From Pseudomonas sp. VD-NE ins (GTDB lineage: Bacteria; Pseudomonadota; Gammaproteobacteria; Pseudomonadales; Pseudomonadaceae), in assembly GCF_031882575.1 (NCBI RefSeq), contig NZ_CP134772.1, positions 6,632,055 to 6,696,054 of the forward strand: a stretch of 64,000 nucleotides of DNA, read 5' to 3'. The translations under genes were made by a program, and so were the position numbers. Under the pieces are notes generated by a model, which saw only the letters and a program-made list of their open reading frames with translations, did not search any database and had not been told where the DNA came from. This document shows, one piece after another, positions 31,550 to 40,149 of the stretch (position 1 is the stretch's first letter; each line of letters starts with the position of its first letter).

Positions 31550-32860
31550 TTAGCCGCGCGCGGCAGCGATCTTGATCAGCTTGGCGTAGTAGAACCCGTC
31601 ATGCCCACCTTGCTGGGCCAGCAATTGGCGACCATGGGGCTGTTTGATCCCGGCGCTGGTGGCCAGGTCCAGTTCGCGGGCACCGGGGGTGCGCTCAAGG
31701 AACGCGGCGATGACTTCGGTGTTCTCGGTCGGCAGCGTCGAGCAGGTGGCATACAACAGGATGCCGCCGACTTCGAGGGTTTTCCACATGGCGTCGAGCA
31801 ATTCGCCTTGCAGTTGCGCGAGGGCGACGATGTCGTCCGGCTGACGGGTCAGCTTGATGTCCGGATGGCGGCGGATCACGCCGGTGGCCGAGCATGGTGC
31901 GTCGAGCAAAATGCGCTGGAACGGTTTGCCGTCCCACCATTTCTCGGTATCGCGACCGTCGGCGGCGATCAGTTCGGCGTTTAGACCGAGGCGTTCTAGG
32001 TTTTCCTTAACGCGCACCAGACGCTTGGCTTCCAGATCCACCGCCACCACACTGGCCAGCGCCGGTTCGGCTTCGAGGATGTGACAGGTCTTGCCGCCCG
32101 GCGCGCAACAGGCGTCGAGCACGCGTTGCCCCGGCACCAGATCGAGCAGGTCGGCAGCCAGTTGCGCGGCTTCGTCCTGCACGCTGATCCAGCCTTCAGC
32201 GAAACCCGGCAGGCTGCGTACGTCGGCGGCGGCTTCGAGGATGATGCCGTCGCGGCTGTACACGCATGGTGTTGCAGCAATCCCGGCCTCAGTCAGCAAA
32301 CCGAGGTAAGCGTCGCGGCTGTGATGACGACGATTGACCCGCAGGATCATCGGCGGATGCGCGTTGTTCGCCTCACAAATCGCTTCCCACTGTTCCGGCC
32401 AGAACGCCTTGAGGGATTTTTGCAGCCAGCGCGGGTGAGCGGTGCGCACCACCGGATCACGTTCCAGTTCGGCGAAAATCGTTTCGCTTTCGCGCTGGGC
32501 GTTGCGCAGCACGGCGTTGAGCAGGCCTTTGGCCCACGGCTTTTTCAGCTTGTCGGCGCAACCGACGGTTTCGCCGATGGCGGCGTGGGCCGGCACGCGG
32601 GTGTAGAGCAATTGGTAGAGACCGACCAGCAGCAGCGCTTCAACATCGGCGTCGGCAGCCTTGAACGGTTTCTGTAGGAGTTTTTCCGCCAGTGCCGACA
32701 GGCGTGGCTGCCAGCGCGCGGTGCCGAAGGCCAGATCCTGAGTGAAACCGCGATCGCGATCCTCGACCTTGTCCAGTTGCGTCGGCAGGGAGCTGTTCAG
32801 CGAGGCTTTGCCGCTGAGCACGGCGGCGAGTGCCTTGGCGGCGGCCAGACGCGGATTCAT
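31550..32860 (-). CDS. rsmB: 16S rRNA m5C967 methyltransferase RsmB (Sun/Fmu)
   Basis: It methylates C967 of 16S rRNA. It has 436 residues. The N-terminal NusB-like domain (residues 1-135) is followed by a Rossmann methyltransferase with [15 protein letters not shown] as SAM motif [18 protein letters not shown] and [11 protein letters not shown] provide the two conserved cysteines. Its ATG overlaps the fmt stop by 4 bases. Confidence 0.97.
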   Translation of the reverse strand: MNPRLAAAKALAAVLSGKASLNSSLPTQLDKVEDRDRGFTQDLAFGTARWQPRLSALAEKLLQKPFKAADADVEALLLVGLYQLLYTRVPAHAAIGETVGCADKLKKPWAKGLLNAVLRNAQRESETIFAELERDPVVRTAHPRWLQKSLKAFWPEQWEAICEANNAHPPMILRVNRRHHSRDAYLGLLTEAGIAATPCVYSRDGIILEAAADVRSLPGFAEGWISVQDEAAQLAADLLDLVPGQRVLDACCAPGGKTCHILEAEPALASVVAVDLEAKRLVRVKENLERLGLNAELIAADGRDTEKWWDGKPFQRILLDAPCSATGVIRRHPDIKLTRQPDDIVALAQLQGELLDAMWKTLEVGGILLYATCSTLPTENTEVIAAFLERTPGARELDLATSAGIKQPHGRQLLAQQGGHDGFYYAKLIKIAAARG

Positions 32861-33816
32861 TGTGCGTCCACCGCTGCGCCGAGCACGGTGCCGACCGCGA
32901 ACTTCTCACGACGGCTGTTGAACAGGTCGCTGAAGTTCAGCGCCTTGCCGCCTGGCAATTGCAGGCGGGTCAGGCACAGGGCTTGGTCGCCGCAAGCGAC
33001 TACCAAACCGTCCTTGCTGGCGCTGAGCACTTCGCCCGGCGTGCCTTTGCCTTCGGCAAGTGTCGCCGCCAGTACTTTCAGCGCTTCACCGTTGAGGGTG
33101 CTGTGGGTGACCGGCCATGGGTTGAAGGCGCGCACCAGTCGCTCCAGCTCAATCGCCGGACGGCTCCAGTCGATGCGTGCTTCGTCTTTGTTCAATTTGT
33201 GCGCGTAAGTGGCGAGTTCGTCGTTCTGCACTTCGCCTTCCAGAGTGCCGGCAGCCAGACCGGCAATCGCTTGCACCACGGCCGGCGGGCCCATCTCGGC
33301 GAGGCGGTCATGCAGGCTGCCACCAGTGTCTTCAGCACTGATCGGCGTGACAACCTTGAGCAGCATCGGCCCGGTGTCGAGGCCGGCCTCCATGCGCATC
33401 ACGGTCACGCCGCTCTCGGCATCACCGTGTTCCACGGCGCGTTGAATCGGCGCCGCACCGCGCCAGCGTGGCAGCAACGAGGCGTGACTGTTGATGCAAC
33501 CCAGGCGCGGAATATCCAGCACCACTTGCGGCAGGATCAGGCCATAGGCGACCACTACCAGCAGATCCGGTTTCAGCGCGGCCAGTTCAGCCTGAGCCTC
33601 AGCGTTGCGCAAAGTCGGCGGCTGCAACACCTGGATATTATTTTCCAGCGCCAACTGTTTAACCGGGCTCGGCATCAGTTTTTGCCCGCGACCGGCCGGA
33701 CGATCCGGTTGGGTGTAGACCGCAACGATCTCGTAAGGGCTGTTCAGCAGGGCCTTGAGGTGTTCGGCGGCGAATTCCGGGGTGCCGGCAAAAACGATGC
33801 GCAGTGGCTCAGTCAT
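32857..33816 (-). CDS. fmt: Methionyl-tRNA formyltransferase
   Basis: It formylates initiator Met-tRNA using 10-formyl-THF. It has 319 residues, starting [20 protein letters not shown]. The catalytic region [20 protein letters not shown] near residue 110 contains the Asn-His pair. The C-terminal OB-like tRNA-binding domain is present. It pairs functionally with def just upstream, but a terminator separates the two. Confidence 0.98.
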   Translation of the reverse strand: MTEPLRIVFAGTPEFAAEHLKALLNSPYEIVAVYTQPDRPAGRGQKLMPSPVKQLALENNIQVLQPPTLRNAEAQAELAALKPDLLVVVAYGLILPQVVLDIPRLGCINSHASLLPRWRGAAPIQRAVEHGDAESGVTVMRMEAGLDTGPMLLKVVTPISAEDTGGSLHDRLAEMGPPAVVQAIAGLAAGTLEGEVQNDELATYAHKLNKDEARIDWSRPAIELERLVRAFNPWPVTHSTLNGEALKVLAATLAEGKGTPGEVLSASKDGLVVACGDQALCLTRLQLPGGKALNFSDLFNSRREKFAVGTVLGAAVDAQ

Positions 33817-33830
33817 GAAGGGAGTCTCAT

Positions 33831-33860
33831 AAAAAGAAAAAGGCTTGCCGCAGCAAGCCT
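33831..33860 (-). terminator. def terminator
   Basis: A perfect 8-bp stem (AGGCTTGC at 33841-33848 with 33853-33860) has a 4-base loop and an A-rich stretch at 33831-33840, which reads as a T tract on the minus strand just after def. Confidence 0.8.
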
Positions 33861-33874
33861 TTGAAGGAGGGGCA

Positions 33875-34381
33875 TCAAGCGTTCTGGCGGTGCTGCTTTT
33901 CCAGTTTCTTCTTGATCCGGTCGCGTTTGAGCGTGGACAGGTAATCGACGAACAATTTGCCGTTGAGGTGGTCGCATTCGTGCTGGATGCACACCGCGAG
34001 CAGGCCTTCGGCGATCAGCTCATAGGGCTTGCCGTCGCGGTCCAGCGCCTTGATTTTGACCTTTTGCGGGCGGTCGACGTTTTCGTAGAAGCCCGGTACC
34101 GAGAGGCAGCCTTCCTGGTATTGCTCCATTTCTTCGGTCAGCGATTCGAACTCGGGGTTGATGAACACCCGCGGTTCGGTGCGGTCTTCGGAAAGGTCCA
34201 TCACGACGATACGTTTGTGCACGTTGACCTGGGTCGCGGCAAGGCCGATGCCCGGCGCTTCATACATTGTTTCAAACATGTCATCGACCAACTGACGCAC
34301 TTCGTCGTCCACTACAGCCACAGGCTTGGCGATAGTGCGCAGACGCGGGTCCGGGAATTCGAGGATGTTTAAAATGGCCAT
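33875..34381 (-). CDS. def: Peptide deformylase
   Basis: A metalloenzyme that removes the N-formyl group from new proteins. It has 168 residues. Motif 1 is GIGLAATQV, motif 2 EGCLSVP, and motif 3 [11 protein letters not shown], giving the metal-binding Cys and two His. The start is the ATG at 34381 ([16 protein letters not shown]). It is divergent from the LysM gene, with 160 bases between that should hold both promoters. Confidence 0.98.
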   Translation of the reverse strand: MAILNILEFPDPRLRTIAKPVAVVDDEVRQLVDDMFETMYEAPGIGLAATQVNVHKRIVVMDLSEDRTEPRVFINPEFESLTEEMEQYQEGCLSVPGFYENVDRPQKVKIKALDRDGKPYELIAEGLLAVCIQHECDHLNGKLFVDYLSTLKRDRIKKKLEKQHRQNA

Positions 34382-34541
34382 AGGCTTTGATTGCTGCACA
34401 CGTTGAGTAAAGTCGGGCGATGGCCTGGCAGGTCCGAAGATGCAGGCTACCGTTGTGAAGCGTAGCTTGTGCATTTTGCACAAGCGAGCCACGGGGGCTC
34501 TGACGGTTCACGCGAATGCACATGATAAAGGGATTCACTGC

Positions 34542-35567
34542 ATGAGGAAAACACTACTCGCCCTGCTGCTGTTGGCTTCGGCCGGCGTGGCGCAAGGGCA
34601 AGTGCAACTCAGGGATGGTTTTCCACAGCAATACACGGTGGTTTCGGGGGACACGCTCTGGGACATTTCCGGCAAATACCTGCGCGAGCCCTGGCAGTGG
34701 CCACAACTGTGGCGGGCCAATCCGCAAATCGAAAACCCCAACCTGATCTATCCCGGCGACACGCTGACGCTCAGTTATGTCGACGGCCAACCGCGTCTGA
34801 CGCTTAATCGTGGCGAGTCGCGCGGCACCATCAAGCTCTCGCCGCGTATTCGCACCAGCCCGGTAGCCGAGGCGATTCCGAGCATTCCACTGAAATCGAT
34901 CAACAGCTTTCTGCTGAGCAACCGCATCGTCGACAAGGCCGAGGATTTCGACAAGGCGCCGTATATCGTCGCCGGCGATGCCGAGCGCGTGCTCAGCGGC
35001 ACCGGTGACCGTATCTTCGCGCGCGGCCATTTCGATCCGGATCAGCCGGTCTACGGCATTTTCCGTCAGGGCAAGGTCTACACCGATCCGCAGACCAAGG
35101 AGTTTCTCGGGATCAACGCCGACGATATCGGCGGCGGTGAAATCGTCGCCACCGAAGGCGACGTCGCCACCCTCGCCCTGCAACGCACCACCCAGGAAGT
35201 GCGCCTCGGCGACCGTCTGTTCAGTGGCGAAGAGCGTTCGATCAATTCGACCTTCATGCCCAGCGCGCCCACGACCAGCATTAACGGCGTGATCATCGAT
35301 GTGCCGCGCGGCGTTACCCAGATCGGTGTGATGGACGTGGTCACGTTGAACAAAGGCAAGCGCGACGGTCTGGCCGAAGGCAACGTGCTGGTGGTGATGA
35401 AAACCGGCGAAACCGTGCGTGACCGCATTACCGGCCAGCCACTGAAAATTCCCGACGAACGCGCCGGGTTGCTGATGGTGTTTCGCACTTACGACAAACT
35501 CAGCTACGGCCTCGTTCTCAACGCTTCACGCTCGCTGGCGGTGCTCGACAAGGTGCGAAATCCGTAA
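34542..35567 (+). CDS. LysM-domain periplasmic protein
   Basis: A 341-residue exported protein with a signal peptide (MRKTLLALLLLASAGVAQG). A LysM peptidoglycan-binding domain follows near residues 27-78 (YTVVSGDTLWDISGKYLREP, PNLIYPGDTLTL). The remaining 260 residues are beta-rich and match the conserved uncharacterised LysM protein located between def and dprA in Pseudomonas. Its role is unknown, with cell-wall association inferred. AAAGGGA precedes the ATG. Confidence 0.88.
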   Translation: MRKTLLALLLLASAGVAQGQVQLRDGFPQQYTVVSGDTLWDISGKYLREPWQWPQLWRANPQIENPNLIYPGDTLTLSYVDGQPRLTLNRGESRGTIKLSPRIRTSPVAEAIPSIPLKSINSFLLSNRIVDKAEDFDKAPYIVAGDAERVLSGTGDRIFARGHFDPDQPVYGIFRQGKVYTDPQTKEFLGINADDIGGGEIVATEGDVATLALQRTTQEVRLGDRLFSGEERSINSTFMPSAPTTSINGVIIDVPRGVTQIGVMDVVTLNKGKRDGLAEGNVLVVMKTGETVRDRITGQPLKIPDERAGLLMVFRTYDKLSYGLVLNASRSLAVLDKVRNP

Positions 35568-35650
35568 GCTTGCTTCACAAGTTACCAACAGAGTTATCCA
35601 CAGCTTGTTCCGAATGGTTCGGAGCTTATAACGATCAAGGATGATCCATC

Positions 35651-36748
35651 ATGTTGCCTGTCTGTACGCCAGTTTCCCCGGCGGAACTGGAAGCGCGTCT
35701 GCGCCTGCACCGCTTGCCGGATGTCGGCCCCAAGCGGTTTATAAAATTGCTCGAAGCCTTTGGCTCGGCGTCGAAAGCCATCAGCGCGCCGGCCAGTGCC
35801 TGGCGCTCGTTGGGCCTGCCAGCGTCGAGTGCCGAAGCGCGCCGTTGTCCAGACGTGCGCGATGGCGCCAGCCATGCAATGCGCTGGCTAGAGCGCGCGG
35901 ATCAGCATTTGCTGATGTGGGACCAACCGGATTACCCGGCATTGCTGGCGCAGATTCCCGACCCGCCGCCCATGTTGTTCGTGGCCGGTGATCCGCTGAT
36001 TCTGGAAAAACCGCAACTGGCGATGGTTGGCAGCCGCCGCGCGTCGCGTCCGGGAATGGACACCGCAGCGGCATTTTCCCGCAGTCTCGCCGGGGCCGGT
36101 TTTGTCATCACCAGCGGGTTGGCGTTGGGTATCGATGCCGCTGCGCATCAGGCTGCTGTGGATGTTGGCGGGCTGACCGTGGGCGTACTCGGCACAGGAC
36201 TGGAAAACTTTTATCCACAGCGCAACCGGCGCTTGGCTGACGCGATGATTGCGTCCGGTAGCGCGGTGCTTTCGGAATTTCCACTGGACGCCGGGCCGAC
36301 CGCGAGCAACTTCCCGCGGCGCAATCGCATCATCAGCGGTTTGGCTCTCGGCGTGCTGGTGGTCGAGGCCAGCGTTGCCAGCGGATCATTGATAACGGCA
36401 AGGCTGGCGGCGGAACAGGGGCGCGAGGTTTACGCGATTCCCGGTTCGATCCATCACCCCGGCGCGCGCGGCTGCCACCAATTGATCCGCGATGGTGCGG
36501 TATTGGTGGAAACCATTGAACACATCCTCGAAGCACTGCGCGGCTGGCAGCATCTACCGTTATCCACTGACACGGCGAAAGTCGATCACCCGTTGCTTAC
36601 CCTGCTCCACGCCGCCCCGCACACCAGCGAGGGTTTGGCTGACAGCAGCGGCTGGGCGTTGCCCAAGGTGTTGGCGGCCCTCACCGAACTGGAAATGGAT
36701 GGCCGCGCCGTGAGTGAAAATGGCCGCTGGTTTGCGCGCGTGCGCTAG
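35651..36748 (+). CDS. dprA: DNA-processing protein DprA (Smf)
   Basis: It binds incoming single-stranded DNA and loads RecA during transformation, and is conserved even where competence is unproven. It has 365 residues. An N-terminal helix-hairpin region (LHRLPDVGPKRFIKLLEAFG) precedes the Rossmann domain, with AMVGSRRASRPG, SGLALGIDAAAHQAA and RNRIISGLALGVLVVEA. A C-terminal winged helix comes last. An exact DnaA box sits 48 bases upstream (35594) and another inside (36211). Confidence 0.95.
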   Translation: MLPVCTPVSPAELEARLRLHRLPDVGPKRFIKLLEAFGSASKAISAPASAWRSLGLPASSAEARRCPDVRDGASHAMRWLERADQHLLMWDQPDYPALLAQIPDPPPMLFVAGDPLILEKPQLAMVGSRRASRPGMDTAAAFSRSLAGAGFVITSGLALGIDAAAHQAAVDVGGLTVGVLGTGLENFYPQRNRRLADAMIASGSAVLSEFPLDAGPTASNFPRRNRIISGLALGVLVVEASVASGSLITARLAAEQGREVYAIPGSIHHPGARGCHQLIRDGAVLVETIEHILEALRGWQHLPLSTDTAKVDHPLLTLLHAAPHTSEGLADSSGWALPKVLAALTELEMDGRAVSENGRWFARVR

Positions 36749-36803
36749 GTTTTACAAGGAAGATCGGTAAACTGCGCGAAACCTGTTTGCGGAGAGTTTT
36801 TTC

Positions 36804-37361
36804 ATGGTTAACAGTTGGCGTGTGCAACAAGCCGCACGAGAGATTCGCGCCGGGGCGGTGATTGCCTATCCAACCGAAGCCGTCTGGGGGCTGGGTTGCG
36901 ACCCGTGGAATGAAGAGGCCGTGGATCGGTTGCTGGCGATCAAGAATCGTTCGGTGGTCAAAGGGCTGATTCTGGTTGCCGACAACATTCGCCAGTTCGA
37001 CTTCCTGTTCGAAGACTTCCCGCAAGAATGGATCGACCGCATGGCCAGCACCTGGCCGGGGCCGAACACCTGGCTGGTGCCACATCAGGGCTTGTTGCCG
37101 GAGTGGGTGACCGGCGTGCACGACACCGTGGCGCTGCGGGTCAGCGATCACCCGCAAGTGCGCGATCTGTGCTCGATGGTGGGGCCGTTGATTTCGACCT
37201 CGGCCAACCCGCAGGGTCGCCCGGCGGCGCGTACCCGATTGCGCGTTGAGCAGTACTTCCGTGGACGAGTGGATCTGGTGCTGGGCGGCAGCCTCGGTGG
37301 GCGGAAAAACCCGAGTGTCATCCGCGATCTTGCGACGGGGAAGGTCATTCGTCCCGACTGA
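36804..37361 (+). CDS. tsaC: L-threonylcarbamoyladenylate synthase TsaC (YrdC/RimN)
   Basis: It makes threonylcarbamoyl-AMP for the t6A37 tRNA modification. It has 185 residues, the short TsaC type. The signature [20 protein letters not shown], the [14 protein letters not shown] region and [13 protein letters not shown] are present. GGAGAG lies before the ATG. In P. aeruginosa the next gene is qor; here the five-gene cassette intervenes. Confidence 0.97.
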   Translation: MVNSWRVQQAAREIRAGAVIAYPTEAVWGLGCDPWNEEAVDRLLAIKNRSVVKGLILVADNIRQFDFLFEDFPQEWIDRMASTWPGPNTWLVPHQGLLPEWVTGVHDTVALRVSDHPQVRDLCSMVGPLISTSANPQGRPAARTRLRVEQYFRGRVDLVLGGSLGGRKNPSVIRDLATGKVIRPD

Positions 37362-37386
37362 CCTTCTTTCGGTCTTATTCGTTTTT

Positions 37387-37418
37387 AAACTCCTCGACTG
37401 TATGGACGAGGAGTTTTT
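37387..37418 (+). terminator. tsaC terminator
   Basis: A 10-bp perfect stem (AAACTCCTCG at 37387-37396 with 37407-37416), a 10-base loop and five T lie 26 bases after the tsaC stop. It isolates the downstream cassette transcriptionally. Confidence 0.88.
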
Positions 37419-37631
37419 GCCTGCCTGTGATTTATTGGGTTCAGCTTCTACAACTTAAACAGTTTGTTGTTTATGTTGTTCTTCTGTGTGTCAGATAAAT
37501 CTATAAGTTAGAAGTTTCAGTAACTTTTCCCACGTCATTATCAGAAGTCGCGCAGTGGCGATATTCTCAAAAGCATCCATTATTTCAATGCGCTCAGAAA
37601 ACTTCGATAAGTTAACGTCTGCGGAGAAGGA
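37419..37631 (+). other. AT-rich leader of the five-gene cassette
   Basis: This 210-base gene-free stretch is clearly richer in A/T than its surroundings and must carry the cassette promoter. An inverted repeat with 6-base arms (AAGTTA at 37505-37510, TAACTT at 37521-37526) could be an operator. I could not pick a confident -35/-10 pair. The end carries the strong GGAGAAGGA ribosome site for the first gene. Confidence 0.5.
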
Positions 37632-38300
37632 ATGGATACTACGAACTTACAACTCAAGGATTATCTGCAGGGGCTTCAGGAGACTCTGAACAAGCAACAC
37701 GCTGATTATCGTATCGCTATTCTTGATACGGGAGCAGACACCCGCGAGTTTGAACAATTCATCGGCCGCCAGTTTCGTCTTCGACTCAAGCATTACATGC
37801 TGACGTCCAGAGCCCGGGCACTTGAAACAAGGTTGGCGATTTCATCGCGCAGCACACATTTTCTGCTGTACCAGCGCGATCAACTGACCGCGGTATTAAG
37901 AGTGACCCCTTCGCCGTTCGAGTGGGCTGCGCTGGCGCACCAGTATGTTTCTCCAACCGTGGCGCTGGCGCGCCATGTCGAATTCAGTCGCCTGATCACC
38001 CATTCACAACAACATCGGCCGGTGCCGATCAATGCGCTGCTTGCCGCCGCGACCGAATGGGCGATCGACTGCGGTTACCAGGGTGTTACCGCCTTGTGCA
38101 GGTCACCACAACGACGGCTGTTCCAGCGTTTCGGCCTGACCCCGATCACCTCCAACTCACTTCATATCGAGCATCGCGCTCGCGGTGATTACTGGCTGCT
38201 GTCTGCTGAATGGCGGCAAATCCTTACAGCGCTTCAACAACCCTTCCCCATGAACGCCAACCATCCGGAGAGTCGCGATGAATGCATCCGTCAGTTTTGA
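37632..38300 (+). CDS. GNAT-fold acyltransferase resembling autoinducer / N-acyl amino acid synthases
   Basis: A 222-residue soluble protein, first of a five-gene unit. The C-terminal half looks like the GNAT/autoinducer-synthase fold. HVEFSRLITHS (E117-F-S-R120) copies the conserved Glu-x-x-Arg pair of LuxI-type synthases. AATEWAIDCGYQGVTALCRS and QRRLFQRFGLTPI fit the acyl-CoA/ACP-binding and last beta regions. The LuxI tryptophan is not obvious, so it may instead be an N-acyl-amino-acid synthase relative. I infer transfer of an acyl group to an amine, with substrate unknown. The strong ribosome site GGAGAAGGA supports the start. It overlaps the next gene by 23 bases. Confidence 0.6.
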   Translation: MDTTNLQLKDYLQGLQETLNKQHADYRIAILDTGADTREFEQFIGRQFRLRLKHYMLTSRARALETRLAISSRSTHFLLYQRDQLTAVLRVTPSPFEWAALAHQYVSPTVALARHVEFSRLITHSQQHRPVPINALLAAATEWAIDCGYQGVTALCRSPQRRLFQRFGLTPITSNSLHIEHRARGDYWLLSAEWRQILTALQQPFPMNANHPESRDECIRQF

Positions 38301-39012
38301 ACAACAGTTGATCCTGCTTGATCAGCGAATCGAGAAAACATGGGCCGATATTCTGGATAACTCCCGGCTGGTCAAGGCGATTCGTGAGGGCAGTGTTTCC
38401 AGAGCGTTATATGCGATCTATATGATCGAGACCTTTCATTACACCGCACACAATGCACGAAACCAGGGTTTGGTCGGTGTCCGGCACGCCGATAATCCTG
38501 TTTATGCAAAGTTCTGTTTTGAACATGCGGCGCAAGAAGTCGGTCATGAAAAAATGGCCCTGCATGATGTCATGAGTCTGGGCTTGAAAAATGAGAACTT
38601 TGATATACCGCCGGCACTCCCTGAAACGGAAGTGCTGATCGCTTACTTGTACTGGATTTCCTTTACCGGTAATCCGTTACAACGGCTGGGATACAGCTAC
38701 TGGGCGGAAAACGCCTATCACTTCATTACTCCGCTGATCAACAGACTGAGTGAAACACTGGCGCTGAAGCCTGCTCAGTTGACGTTTTTCATCGCTCATT
38801 CAGATATCGATGTCGAGCACTTCAACGAAATCAAACTCATCTTGCAGCGTACCTGCAAGCGCCAGGTTGACTGGGATGCCGTTGCCACGGTGATGGAAAC
38901 CAGTCTGCGCCTGACCGGGAACATGCTCGAGGCAGTTTATGAGCAGTACGAGGCGTGGCAAAACGGCCTCGCCCCCCGCTACGAATTCCTCCATGCCCTG
39001 GATAACTCATGA
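38278..39012 (+). CDS. Heme-oxygenase-fold diiron oxidase / oxygenase candidate (HDO, TenA/PqqC-like)
   Basis: A 244-residue all-helical protein. By my count it has His174, Asp178 and His181 (HSDIDVEH), the Hx3Dx2H motif that binds iron in CADD, SznF and related enzymes. Further candidate ligands are Glu82/Glu87 and His90 (FEHAAQEVGHE) and Glu144 (YWAENAYHF). This predicts a nonheme diiron enzyme using O2 for N-oxygenation, C-C cleavage or desaturation. TenA and PqqC relatives lack the full metal set. GGAG precedes the ATG, which lies inside the previous gene. Base composition is lower in GC than flanking housekeeping genes. Confidence 0.75.
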   Translation: MNASVSFEQQLILLDQRIEKTWADILDNSRLVKAIREGSVSRALYAIYMIETFHYTAHNARNQGLVGVRHADNPVYAKFCFEHAAQEVGHEKMALHDVMSLGLKNENFDIPPALPETEVLIAYLYWISFTGNPLQRLGYSYWAENAYHFITPLINRLSETLALKPAQLTFFIAHSDIDVEHFNEIKLILQRTCKRQVDWDAVATVMETSLRLTGNMLEAVYEQYEAWQNGLAPRYEFLHALDNS

Positions 39013-39054
39013 TGCCTTCGCGTTCATTTTCTCGCCGCACAGGCGGAGGTGTGG

Positions 39055-40149
39055 ATGGCTGATTACTTCGAGCGGTTGAACTACGCGCTGGGGGATGAAG
39101 ACACGGCGCTCGAATACGCCATTCTGCCCGAGCACTCCAGGCACGTGTTGGGTGTTGCCGGCTGTGGTGGTCGACTGCTTCCGTTACTGGCCCGCTACCC
39201 GGCTCGCATGACTTGCGCTGATATCAGTGCGCCGCAACTGGCGTTTACCCGCCTGCGTTTTGCCCTGCTGGAGCAAACCGATCACCAGTCGTTTATGGAT
39301 TTCATGGGCTATCGGCCGGACACGTCAGTCACACGGCGCAAATCCATATTTCGCCTTCTGGACCTGCCCGCCCTTGATCGCCAATGGCTGGCGAACCTGT
39401 TTCATTCCCGTCATTGGCAAGCGCCGGTTTACCAGGGTGCCTTCGAGCAGACCCTGCAGCGGTTAGCGAAGGTCAATGGATTGTTCACCGGCAAGGCGGG
39501 TCGAGCGATTTTCCAGTTCCGCGACCTGGGTGAACAATCGGCTTATTACCGAAGGCACTTCCCCCACCGGCGCTGGAAGGCCGTGGTCGCATTGTTGGGA
39601 AATGCGGCGGTGCTCAACTCGCTGCTTTACCGGGGGGCATTTCCCCGCAACAACCTTGGAATCAGCTCCCGTGAGGCCTATCTGGGTCTGTTCCATACCT
39701 TGTTTACCACTCAGGTCGTGCGCGAAAGCTTTTTCCTGCAAATGCTGTTTTTCGGTGAACTGCGGTATTCGCAAGGCTTTCCGCTTGAGTGTGATCCGCA
39801 GCTTTTCCAACAAGCTCGCAAAGCGCTGCGGGAGTGCGAGTTGACGGTGGTGCAGGGCGATATTCTCGACTGCGTGGCCACCTGCAGGGACGTCGATTTT
39901 GTCTCGCTTTCCGACGTGCCTTCATTCCTGCCGGCAGAGGTCGGCACTGATGTTCTGCAGCGGCTCCGACCCGCTCTGGGCGAGGATGCACTGACAGTTA
40001 TTCGTGGCCACTTGCATGTGGTCAGGCCCGACTGTGCAGGGTTTTGCGACATCTCCGCTCAGTATCAGGAAGCGATCACACGAGAAAAAACCCAACTCTG
40101 GCGAGTACAGGTCTACCGCCAGACATCACCTGTGCAGGTATCTCGATGA
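39055..40149 (+). CDS. DUF3419 family SAM-dependent enzyme (BtaA-like)
   Basis: A 364-residue protein with a nucleotide-binding motif near the N-terminus (HVLGVAGCGGRLLPLLARYP, then CADISAPQL). A long helical insert and VDFVSLSDVPSFLP in the C-terminal part follow. It resembles DUF3419 proteins, whose studied members (BtaA) move the 3-amino-3-carboxypropyl group of SAM onto diacylglycerol to make betaine lipids. BtaB, the usual partner N-methyltransferase, is absent, so a different acceptor is likely. I use the ATG at 39055, with GCGGAGG 5 bases upstream. Its stop overlaps the next start as ATGA. Confidence 0.7.
   Translation: MADYFERLNYALGDEDTALEYAILPEHSRHVLGVAGCGGRLLPLLARYPARMTCADISAPQLAFTRLRFALLEQTDHQSFMDFMGYRPDTSVTRRKSIFRLLDLPALDRQWLANLFHSRHWQAPVYQGAFEQTLQRLAKVNGLFTGKAGRAIFQFRDLGEQSAYYRRHFPHRRWKAVVALLGNAAVLNSLLYRGAFPRNNLGISSREAYLGLFHTLFTTQVVRESFFLQMLFFGELRYSQGFPLECDPQLFQQARKALRECELTVVQGDILDCVATCRDVDFVSLSDVPSFLPAEVGTDVLQRLRPALGEDALTVIRGHLHVVRPDCAGFCDISAQYQEAITREKTQLWRVQVYRQTSPVQVSR

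Noticed and set aside
38278..39012. Thiaminase TenA or PqqC
   Set aside because: The Hx3Dx2H metal motif and the operon context fit the diiron oxidase branch better, and no thiamin or PQQ genes are adjacent.
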